Assembly (NCBI GenBank): GCA_015501595.1
Contig: JADNRX010000630.1
Location: 1 to 28,810 of the forward strand
From: Hymenopellis radicata
Lineage: Eukaryota > Basidiomycota > Agaricomycetes > Agaricales > Physalacriaceae
Length of the DNA: 28,810 nucleotides
Reading direction: 5' to 3'
Positions 17,707 through 26,177 of the stretch are shown in pieces. Every line of letters starts with the position of its first letter. Position 1 is the first letter of the stretch. A model generated the notes under the pieces. It did no database searches and was not told the DNA's origin. It saw nothing but the letters and a program-made list of their open reading frames with translations. The translations under genes and the position numbers were made by a program.

Positions 17707-18195
17707 AGTCTGCTTCCTGATTCAGGAACGTTCTCAGCACAATGTGCAACCTAGCCTTGGCTGTCTGCGCAGGCTTCTCGCCCTCTTGCTGCCTTTTGGC
17801 TAGTCTACTCCTCAGAACGCAAATGCTCTCGCAGAGAGAACACCCAGGTAATGAGCGAATAGAGAGCGCCTGAACAAGATGTACGACCGATCCTTAACCA
17901 AGCCTATCGAACACTCAATGAGCGAACGTGTTATGGCGCACTCGGAGAGCGAACTCGTCTCACAATCAGTGCCCTGATTTACACTCCTTGTGAGGGAGTC
18001 AGGCACACGCTGTACGACCAGGTGTTGAACTCGGTCGCAAGCACAGGTTGAGCTGTATCACTGATTGACGATGATAAGGAAGTACAAGGAGGACACCGAG
18101 CCCAGGGAGGTATAGCACGCTGAACGGAGTGTTGAGCTCGAAGAAGCGGTGGTGAGCCGCTTGGGAGAGGGATGTGGGGTGAAACCGCAAAGAAA
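17707..18195 (-). other. 5' leader of YR copy 2
   Basis: Reverse-complement match to 10380-10864 of the complete element, with scattered substitutions, including the palindrome next to the gag start (TCCTGATTCAGGAA at 17718-17731). Confidence 0.85.
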
Positions 18196-18704
18196 AGACG
18201 TAAAAAAGCGGAGCTAACTGTGACCAAATAACACAGATTAGCTGGAGGGGAGTGAGACAGTGCAGAGAGCGCACCTGTGACTAGATAGCCCACAGAAGTG
18301 TCCTTGATAAGGAGTCCTTGAAAAGGAATGGGTATCTGGGCACAAAAGGCATCAGCTCTGAAGAGCTGGATATGAGACATTGGCACATACTGGAAGCAGA
18401 GGGAGCAGGAAGAGCTGTAGGGCTCTGGGGCTGTGGCAAATGGTTCCAATAGACTTCTAGGGTGCCAATGCATCAGTCCTGAGCCAGAGGACTGGGTAGA
18501 GCAAGTGCTGCTTGCCTGGGAGAGCAAAAGTGCGAATTTCCCACAAATTGGACACTTTGGGCCTGTCTGGACTGGTTTTGGGGCTGGCTAGGCGGCTTCA
18601 GACAGTGCTCTAGAGGGGTATGGCATCAGTCCTGAGCAGGAGGACTGGAGGGATCACGAACTGCTTGCCTCTGGGAGAAGGTGATGGTAAGAGGCAGAAG
18701 GCAG
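18196..18704 (-). repeat. Partial A repeat of YR copy 2
   Basis: Matches A from about position 330 to its inner end, minus orientation. The outer about 330 nt, with most of the hairpins, is lost. At 18704/18705 the sequence changes abruptly to the exon sequence of a host-type gene. Confidence 0.85.
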
Positions 18705-19475
18705 GCCATCTGGTTGGACGAAAGCAGGTATGACGCACTTCCTCCTTGCAAATGCTGGTCTCACCAAGGAGGAAGTGAGTCGGATGCTTCTTGCCAATCT
18801 GTGGACTCTGCTCTTGTAGTGTATTTGATCGCATCAAGCTAAAGAAACAGTTATCAGTATATGCAAGTGATACAAGTATGAGCAGGGTACATATATGAGT
18901 TTGCTTGTTTCCTGAAAGCATATATAGGTGGGCAGAAAGAGAAATCATGTCAATCCTCTGCCGGTTTTTGGCAATGGCAAGCTCAGCTTGGAGAGCTCGA
19001 GTGGCATGCGCCTTCTGCAATCCGGCATTGATAGTTTTCTTGGGTGTAGACAAGCGTCCAGAGCCTGAGGTCGATGGGTGTCCGCCTTTGGAGGCAAGGC
19101 ACTGATTACTTGCTAAGTCCTCAGTCCATACCTTCGCTCGGTTCTGAATGCGGGCAGCGTCATCTGAGATAAAATGAGAACATGAACGTACATGGAGAAA
19201 AATGAGATAATTACCCTCAGGTTGGACCTCTAAGGCATAATAGCCACACACTGGGCTACTGAGATTTTTGTAGGACACGCCACAAGAGATACACTGAGAT
19301 TTGTCCTATATATACTGCATGTTATTGATCATGTTGAAGAGTATGAACACAAACATACCGCCTCCAATTTCTTCTCAGCCTGACTTGTCACCGCATCGAT
19401 CTTGATGCATTTGGGGCATGGGCTGGTCTCCAGTTTCGAGAAAACAACACCACAATCGCTGCATAATGTAGGCAT
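18705..19475 (-). pseudogene. Truncated multi-exon gene with N-terminal cysteine (zinc-ribbon-like) motifs
   Basis: ATG at 19475 (minus). Exon 1, 19359-19475 (39 codons), has CSDC..CPKC. Intron 19306-19358 (GTATGT..TATATAG). Exon 2, 19215-19305, has CISCG..SPVCG, where the last cysteine of a second CxxC pair appears lost. Intron 19164-19214 (GTAATT..CTCAG). Exon 3 from 19163 continues DDAARIQNRAKVWTEDL to a helical Ala/Lys-rich stretch. A further intron is likely around 18838-18890 (branch CTGAT, acceptor TTCTTTAG), then a reading frame that meets a stop about 45 nt on. The gene is cut by the A fragment at 18704. Two CxxC pairs at the N-terminus and this layout resemble a large family in mushroom genomes, some members of which end in an alpha-kinase domain, but that domain is not present here and the link is a weak recollection. 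Confidence 0.55.
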
Positions 19476-19915
19476 AGTAATAAATAGAAGGTGGCCTCTT
19501 AGTGCGAGAGAGAGAGACGGGACATCGAGAATGACAAGACTGGACTTTTAAGAGAGAGACGGTCTCAGGGATGATGGTGTTTGAACAGACGGGACAAGAC
19601 AGTTATTGTTGGTGGCAAGAGGCGCGAGGCTTAGTATGGCCATGAGGTTGGCAGCGTGGGCGGGCGCGAGGCTTGGTACGGTCATGAGGTTGATAGCGTG
19701 GGCGGGTGTGAGGCGTAATATGGCCATGAGGCTGAGAGCGTAGGTAGGCACGATGCTGCTAAAGAGCTGCGCAGTATACTGTGATTGGGTAGACGCGAGA
19801 ACGACAGGCAAAAAGTATAGGACAGGCAGCCTTATAGCTGCCTCTAATATGTGAGGTGAAGGTGAGAAGTAGCAGGTTTAACATAATATACCAAGTAGTA
19901 TAAGCATACATAAGA
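19476..19915. repeat. Intergenic region with 42-bp tandem repeat (19622-19747)
   Basis: Three 42-nt units start at 19622, 19664 and 19706 (GCGCGAGGCTTAGTATGGCC.. and variants, ending GCGTGGGCG-like). On the minus strand the unit could code 14-residue repeats (NLMAILSLAPAHA-like), but no flanking coding evidence supports translation. (GA)n runs lie at 19505-19520 and 19548-19560. Confidence 0.6.
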
Positions 19916-20890
19916 CTATGTGACAGGTGGTACAGAGGTGGGAAGGAGTGGCGGCATGATGGACGGGACATCAGCCGATGAGAAGGGGACAAGGCACCCG
20001 TGATGACCCCACTCGAGGTACTGGAGGCAGTCAAAGTGGGGCCGACGATCATCGGAACCCAAAACTAGAACTGGTTTCACGAAAAAACAATCCTGACCCT
20101 TCCTGGACACAGTAGATATGCAAACGGTGGCCTTGCGAAATATGGTCATATACGTGGCAGGGTAGCGTGCATCAAGGAATGCCTGAAAAGTGGATGGATT
20201 GGATGTGTTCAAACGGTTACACATGAGCCTTCGAAACTTGGCTGAGCAGAACTGCTGCATATACTCAGCAAGTCCAGCTTTGAATGCTTCATACAGGGTG
20301 TCGTCCACACAAATTTCCACAGCAGGCATTCCAGGATGAAGCTCAACATGGTGCAGTGCATCATTGATCGAGTGTCGGCCAAACAATGTAAAAAAGCGAC
20401 CTTCAGCATTGTCCGCTGTGCTCATGGCCTCTAAAATAGAGATACTGGCAGCTCGAGTCATCAAGGTTGAGCTGACGCCAGTGATCGAGTTCTTGAAGTG
20501 CTTGAGGAAGCTCATAGAGCCAGTCGGGTCCTCCATTAAAACATGACCAGAGCCCTTCCCAAGTCTAGAGATTAGATGAGCAAAGTAAAAAGAAGCTACC
20601 TTTGAGTTGGGACTCAGATTTTCAGCGGTCCAAACTTCATTGCGGCTTTGAATATGAAAGCGAATCAGATGAGAATGATCAACGATAAGAAAGGCATGTT
20701 TAACACTAACAAAAGCGGTCATCATGGTGAGGAGACGATCTTTAGTTGAAGGATTAGAATGCAGTTCGCGAAAATGTTCTGGCACTCTGAATGAACGAAG
20801 TCGCTGCGCCTTTTTGCAATCTGAATTGGGACTAGAAGTATCACAGGCATTGAAGCTGTTCGACAGTAATGATAATAAGCTGCGCTTCAA
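19916..20890 (-). CDS. Unrecognised 324-codon open frame, probable large exon
   Basis: A long minus-strand open frame with good protein-like composition (stretches such as HAFLIVDHSHLIRFHIQS, SLNKASS-type linkers, VHLHPGMP-like and LQYLEWGHHGCLVPF). It opens with no ATG just after an in-frame TGA at about 20906, so its 5' end is probably a splice acceptor or it follows a frame disruption. There are no transmembrane segments, zinc motifs or nucleotide-binding loops that I can name. The upstream exons at 20950-21352 are on the same strand and may belong to it. I do not recognise the family. The C-terminus ends in a Pro/Ser/Thr-rich tail. Confidence 0.5.
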   Translation of the reverse strand: MKRSLLSLLSNSFNACDTSSPNSDCKKAQRLRSFRVPEHFRELHSNPSTKDRLLTMMTAFVSVKHAFLIVDHSHLIRFHIQSRNEVWTAENLSPNSKVASFYFAHLISRLGKGSGHVLMEDPTGSMSFLKHFKNSITGVSSTLMTRAASISILEAMSTADNAEGRFFTLFGRHSINDALHHVELHPGMPAVEICVDDTLYEAFKAGLAEYMQQFCSAKFRRLMCNRLNTSNPSTFQAFLDARYPATYMTIFRKATVCISTVSRKGQDCFFVKPVLVLGSDDRRPHFDCLQYLEWGHHGCLVPFSSADVPSIMPPLLPTSVPPVT

Positions 20891-20949
20891 GTCTCCAATG
20901 AATTGTCAAGCAGTGCTAGTCGCAATATATCAGTACTGATTGCAGTCAG

Positions 20950-21352
20950 AAGAACACTAAATCACGTATGTGGCCATAGGCAATCACCATGAGCTTTCCT
21001 CTAATGACAGCGTGCAGAGATCCAGAAGTAGTGGGGCGCAAAAGATGATGAATAGGAGCATATTTAGATGTAGCTGCTTTTTATAGCATCCCATTTACAC
21101 AGGGAATAGGTTCAAGAGAAGGATCAAATAGCGAATAGTCAGCAGTAGCAGTAGTGTAGTCGCGCTTTGAGATGCCTTCAGCGAAAGCACTGGGAAAGAT
21201 CTGCAGTGAAGCTACAGAACGGAAATGAGGTACTACTGCATAACTAAGAAGGGATGCTTACCTTGAAACGGTTCCTTGAGACATTGCTCATCTTCATGCT
21301 TTGTCTTCTCTATAACCTCAAGAAAGACCTCATCTTCCGAAGCTTCAGGCAT
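20950..21352 (-). pseudogene. Upstream exons of an unrecognised gene, with internal stop
   Basis: ATG at 21352 (MPEASEDEVFLEVIEKT), exon 21262-21352. Intron 21212-21261 (GTAAGC..TTCTGTAG, 50 nt). Exon 2 then reads in phase ASLQIFPSAFAEGISKRD and DYSLFDPSLEPIPCVNGML until a TAA at 21081-21083; the same frame continues open with KYAPIHHLLRPTTSGSL and AVIRGKLMVIAYGHIRDL. The in-frame continuation after the stop suggests a nonsense mutation in a former gene. It probably led into the open frame at 20890, but the exact junction is not clear. Confidence 0.5.
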
Positions 21353-22339
21353 TGTGATGCTGGTGGTTGTTGATGAAGAATCAACATGTGCATGAGACAG
21401 ATGCAGGTGTAATATCACAGCATCTGATCTGTCACACTTCAATGGATGAGGCTTACATCGGAGACAGTAAGCATTATATTCCCAAAAACTATTTGAAAGT
21501 GAAGATATACCATATATGAGAATATTATCTCTATGAATGTGACAATTTTAGGAGGAGAAACCTTTATAGAATATCCAATGACTGTCTAACTGCTGGAAGT
21601 CAATCACATTAAACGCTACGTGACACCTAGGTACAATCACAGTCTGCTCTCTACCACCACTTTGCCATCCTTGGACGCGATGCTGTGCCCTCAGCTAGGC
21701 CTGAAAGGTATCTTGGTCAGATTAATGCTGACCTAGCAGTACCAAAGTGGCTGAGCTGGCTGAGGACGACTTGCCTTGACGACGGCAGCGCCATAAACAA
21801 TAATGAGCATGGCTATGAGCTACATTAGGGCTAATACATGTCCTGGCTGCTTGCAGAGCAAGGGCTGGACATAGATGAGGTAGGATTACTTTAGGATAGG
21901 AGTCATTTACGTGTAGTATCATTTTGTGTCTCAACTTTTGTATTCAGTACTAGAATGCAACTGACTCTCTTACGCACTTGTCTTTGTTGTATCGCGTGGT
22001 GTCTGCTTATCTTTTTGTGACTGTGTCTGCTTCGCCTATTTGTATTTTTAGCGCACGACATATCTCTCAGTCTCTATGTAGTATATACTGTCTCTGAGTG
22101 TTGTAAGTACATCTCTCGTGACAGTCCATGTCGTGTTTCGTGTTGCCAAGCTAACTGATCTCATGTTTTTCACTGATGCCTAAGACTGTCTGCTTTATCT
22201 CGTGCTATATAGTGCAGGAGTGGTGTCATCTTGATGTAAAACATCACGAAAAAAAAACCAGAAAATTAGACTCTGTTCCTTTCGCAGGATCATGTTTCTC
22301 ATAGTTTATTAAATATGCATTTTGAAACTGATACAAGCA
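21353..22339. other. Region without recognisable gene
   Basis: A 70-codon minus-strand frame at 21722-21934 is the only open stretch of note and resembles nothing I know. 21950-22230 is T/C-rich with TGTCTCTGAG-type words, more like an untranslated or promoter region. An A9 run lies at 22249-22257, followed by unrelated AT-rich sequence. Confidence 0.4.
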
Positions 22340-23075
22340 ACCCTCTTCATACGTGACAATGACATGGTACCAACCTAATCCTGGTTTGAGTCCAAATTCT
22401 TTGCGCTGGTGAGTAAAGAGTTTGATGGTCATTCAGTCCGTTCTGGAGGTATAACACACTACACATCTTTGGGACTGGCTGAATTTATTTTTTAACATAA
22501 AAGCTTTAATAAAGGCTAGTTATTAACGGCCATAATTACCCCTCAAAATCATCACCTAAAATTTCAAGAGAGTCATCATTAGGTAGCTCATTTCTGCATG
22601 AATAAGTATATGATATTGCTACTTCTATGAGATGCTTTATATCATAGATATTCTTCAAACTTATTCTTTGCTGTGACTCTTAGACGTAATCATAAGTGAA
22701 CCTGTACTTGTAGTTAAGAGTGAGATTGAGTTGCAACTTAGGTATAGAGAGCTTATCAGAATACTCCTATCCAATATGTACTACTCATCAAATAAAAAGA
22801 AGGAAAAACAAGAAGAGAGAAGAAATACTAAAATATTAAATCTTTAATTAGAATTTTGCATAATTAAAGATTTTTAGTTATTAAAGCCTTTATCTTTAAT
22901 GACAACACTGATCATCATCTACTTGAAAAATTTATATAAGCAACCATTCGACAGTATATGCCACTCAGCAGTTAGCAACTCAAAAGAAATTCTCTTATTA
23001 AAACATTCTTCATCTTGCATTTCGTAAACATCTCTCTTCACCTTCATTCACCTCTCCATTATACACATGCATAGC
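22340..23075 (+). pseudogene. Decayed recombinase 3' half (YR copy 3), interrupted by an insertion
   Basis: 22340-22496 matches 14204-14357 (the region coding the H-x-x-R box), and about 22906-23075 matches 14374-14541 (active-site tyrosine to past the stop). The sequence is full of C-to-T and G-to-A changes, including CGA to TAA that makes a stop (22377-22380). HSVRSGG is still readable. The two blocks are split by about 409 nt of unrelated AT-rich DNA. The 5' part of the element is missing. Confidence 0.82.
22497..22905. mobile_element. Possible small non-autonomous insertion in copy 3
   Basis: An AT-rich insert with no counterpart in copy 1 sits inside the recombinase remnant. Near its ends are inverted words (ATAAAGGCT at 22510, AGCCTTTAT at 22885), with TAGTTATTAA on the inner side of the left word and TAGTTATTAA preceding the right one. 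It has no coding capacity. The inverted ends are short, so a MITE is only a suggestion; a chance rearrangement is possible. Confidence 0.4.
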
Positions 23076-23082
23076 ATAGTGA

Positions 23083-23753
23083 CTTATACTTTCAAATCAC
23101 ACAGAGTTAGGCCAAATCGGACCCCAAGGGCTTCATCAATTAAGCGTATCGTAAAATGCCTTACAGTACATGATAGATAATATATGAAATGTAGTTACTG
23201 TAATTACAGTAGGAGAGGTGGGAGGGGACACAAAAAAGGGGAGCTTACTATAACCAAATAATATAAATTAGCTGAAGGGGAGTGAGATAATGCAGAGAGC
23301 GCACCTGTGACCAGATAGCCCATAGAAGTGTCCTTGATAAGGAGTTCTTAAAAAGGAATGAGTATCTGAGCACAAAAGGCATCAGCTCTGAAGAGTTGGA
23401 TATGAGATATTGGCACATACTGAAAGCCGAGAGAGCAAGAAGAGCTGTAGAGCTCTGGAGCTGTGACAAATGATTCCAATAGACTTCTAAGGTGCCAATG
23501 CATCAGTTCTGAGCAAAAGGACTGAATAGAGCAAGTGCTGCTTGCCTGAAAGAGCAAAAGTGCAAATTTTTTATAAATTGAACACTTTAGGCCTGTCTGG
23601 ACTGGTTTTGAGGCTGGCTAAGCAGCTTCAGACAGTGCTCTAGAGGAGTATGGCATCAGTCCTGAATAGGAAAACTGGAGGGATCACGAATTGCTTGTCT
23701 CTGAGAAAAGGTGATCGTAAGAGGCAAAGAGGCAGAGTGTGAGAACTTTTGCC
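23083..23753 (-). repeat. Inverted B-linker-A module of YR copy 3
   Basis: Minus-strand B (23083-23161), linker (23162-23225) and A (23226-23753, lacking the outer about 300 nt), corresponding to A2-linker-B2 of the complete element but in opposite orientation to the adjacent recombinase remnant. Many transitions, chiefly GG to GA/AG on the plus strand, mark it as old or actively mutated. Confidence 0.85.
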
Positions 23754-25410
23754 GTTACTAGACACATTTACAACTCGAAAGTATACTGAAGTTAGATTAT
23801 TTAGCTTCATAGAGATTCTCTTTAAGACGCGAAGAAGCTCCAAGATGGCAATATCACGCTCCTGAAAAGACTCGCAAATGCTTCCGTAAAATTTACCTGG
23901 ACGTTTCTGTACATTCAGAATATATCTGAATATGAAATACTTAAGGCGCTCAGGTTATCATAATTCTCCGACCCACGGAAGGATAAATTTCCTTCTGCAG
24001 AGCATGCATACTTCATGCAGGCACAGAAAACACTATGAGTTATTCTACGAGCATAGAAACTGTAAAGTAGGTCATTATGAATATCTGCATATTCGGTATT
24101 TAAGGCTCACATAGACCACCAGAACCCGTAAAACCTAGAATCTAAAATATCTCATAATTGCGCAATACTTCTGTTTAGATAGATAGTCCGATCAAATAGC
24201 ACTTTGCCGATAATTATCTGCAGTCATCTTTTACAAATAGGTCCAGCTTTGACCCAGTGCCAAGGCTACCAGGAACAGCCACATCTGAGATAAGAGAATC
24301 TGTATATTTAACAGATCTCTAACCCCAGAATCATGCTCATCTCAGAGAACTTATGTACAGGGTATCTACAGAATCCTAAAACTTAAACCTTGAACCTTTG
24401 CTTAGAAACAAGAGTTAAACTAAGCAAGACTTACATTTAAGTAAGTCAGGACAGTTGAGTTGATAATGAAAAGCTCAGATACTGTTCTTCAGGACAGTTG
24501 AGTTGATAATGAAAAGCTCAGATACTGTTCTTAGTACAGTTCATGTGTTACATTGATTACATCCGCGGAATGCACATATGTTGTACTCATCCAGATGTTC
24601 GACGGACCGGAAGCAGAGTAACAGTTTGTTAGTGTTTTATATAGTATCTTTTATTGATTTGTATTGTGTGTGTATTATATTATTTCTATAATATATTTTC
24701 ATACTACTTATTACGTTCTTATGCTTTTTGACAGAACCTGACTGTTTAGCCTTACCCTTTCACTTTAACTTGAATGATACCTCAGTTTCCTGATCCTTCT
24801 AATTGTTATCGTCTTTACTGAAGTTCTCTTTCTTAGGTGCATCGTCAACCTATATGTATTTGTTAATATTTTCAGGAATTGATCATAATATATCTTGTTC
24901 CGCTTTGCTACTGTCGTTAAGTGCTGTTGGCGCCTTTATTTTCTTGGCGCCAATATGCTTCTTAGCCGCAGCCGCCTTCTAGACCTCGATGGCCTTCACA
25001 ATAAATGTGAAAGCGCGATCTGAGTGATGTTCTTCATAGTAGACGTGAAGGCGCGGTCTGAGTGACATTGTTCAGCTATAGCCAACAAAGTGAGAGTAGT
25101 AGGTTGTTGTAGGTGCTGAGGGACTCATATTTATAAGAAGTTATGTTTAATATTTCCAATAGCTATGCATGCACAGACCACTTATCTAGCTCAATTTAAA
25201 ACTATACGAGTCGTACCATAGCTGTCTGTAATTTTATAGCCTTTTTATTGTTAATAAGAAGAAATTTGTTAATAATTTTCTATTATGAGTATTGTATCAG
25301 TTAATTATTTAACTTGGTAGGCATGCATAATTATTTCAAAGTATATATACACAGTTATTATAGTTGTTTAAGTATTAGCAAAGACAGCCTATAACATTTA
25401 AAAATTGATA
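23754..25410. other. AT-rich decayed region, no recognisable gene
   Basis: No coding frame is convincing; a 60-codon plus-strand frame (23932-24114) may be chance. Local repeats: an exact 43-bp tandem pair (24447-24532), a 38-bp pair with GTGAARGCGCGRTCTGAGTGA at 25005-25080, and two TTGGCGCC palindromes about 18 nt apart at 24931-24955. Confidence 0.45.
24447..24532. repeat. 43-bp tandem duplication
   Basis: CAGGACAGTTGAGTTGATAA.. to ..GATACTGTTCTT occurs twice in succession (24447-24489 and 24490-24532) with no differences, pointing to a recent slippage or duplication event in otherwise decayed DNA. Confidence 0.9.
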
Positions 25411-25419
25411 AAGCTTGCG

Positions 25420-25494
25420 GCAGTCGTAGCTCAAATAAATGAGCTTCTGCTGTATTTCAACAGTAGTATGTGGATTTAATTTCCACTTATGGCA
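25420..25494 (+). other. tRNA-like relic (or SINE head), speculative
   Basis: A T-arm-like hairpin (GTGGA, TTTAATT, TCCAC at 25470-25486) follows a D-arm-like hairpin (GCTC..GAGC at 25429-25444) and an anticodon-arm-like stem with one mismatch (CTGCT / AACAG), at roughly tRNA spacing. The acceptor stem pairs poorly. It could be a mutated tRNA or tRNA-derived SINE, or chance. Confidence 0.2.
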
Positions 25495-25534
25495 ATCTTC
25501 TTTTGAATTTTTAAGATTTAGTCAGTTAAAGCAG

Positions 25535-25690
25535 TTAATAACTGATTATAATTAATTTAACTAGCTAATTAGTGATTGCTAATACAGTTATAATTGATTT
25601 AACTAGCTAATAACTGATTATAATTAATTTAACTATATTAGCAATTGGTACAGTTATAATTAATTTAACTAGCTAATTAGTGATTATAAA
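25535..25690. repeat. AT-rich degenerate tandem repeat
   Basis: Repeated words TTATAATTAATTTAACTAGC and TAATTAGTGATT recur three times with variation, at intervals of about 50-65 nt. The sequence is also partly self-complementary. Confidence 0.65.
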
Positions 25691-25910
25691 ATAGTTATTA
25701 TGTATTTAATGAGAGGCATCTTAAAGAAGTTTATTCTTTTATAGAAGAACAATAGTTTTCAAAAGTATGTCGTAGCTATACATGTCGCTCGATCCTTAAT
25801 TATTTTATATTCTTAGTTAAGGCTGACTTGAGGAGACTCTTAATCTCGAGAGCAGCCTTGATAATTTGATATTTCTCTTCAAAACTCACAGTCAGCTATC
25901 TTCATGCGAC

Positions 25911-26177
25911 ATGGATCTCGACGTTGCAGTACTGTTGTCCTGGATATCGAAGTAAGAACTTAACCAAGAATCTGACGCTCGGAATAATGATGTTAAAAAC
26001 GTTATCATCAACGCGAACATCTCTCCAGAGACTATGTCCTCTATCAGCTCCGCACCCAACAACTTTGTCGAGCTCTCTACCCTCGCAACCACTAGCATCA
26101 ATGCGTTAACTTATGATAGCACCATAATTCCTCAATTCATTGTCGTCCAATCAGAGCTTCGCAAAAGGACTATATAG
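25911..26177 (+). pseudogene. Coding-like 88-codon frame with one internal stop, unknown
   Basis: An island of higher GC in AT-rich DNA. From ATG 25911 the frame reads MDLDVAVLLSWISK, a TAA at codon 15 (25953-25955), then ELNQESDARNNDVKNVI, INANISPETMSSISS and on to a TAG at 26175. The stop could come from CAA by C-to-T change. The opposite strand is also open over 25892-26101, so the strand is not certain. I do not recognise it; it might be the N-terminus of a retrotransposon gag or of a host gene. Confidence 0.3.

Noticed and set aside
18610..19278. 222-codon minus-strand ORF as a gene
   Set aside because: It starts inside exon 2 and reads through introns of the cysteine-motif gene and then through antisense repeat A; it is a composite of unrelated pieces.
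22244..22432. 62-codon minus-strand ORF
   Set aside because: It is the antisense of the recombinase remnant of copy 3; an equivalent antisense frame exists in copy 1 (13943-14296).
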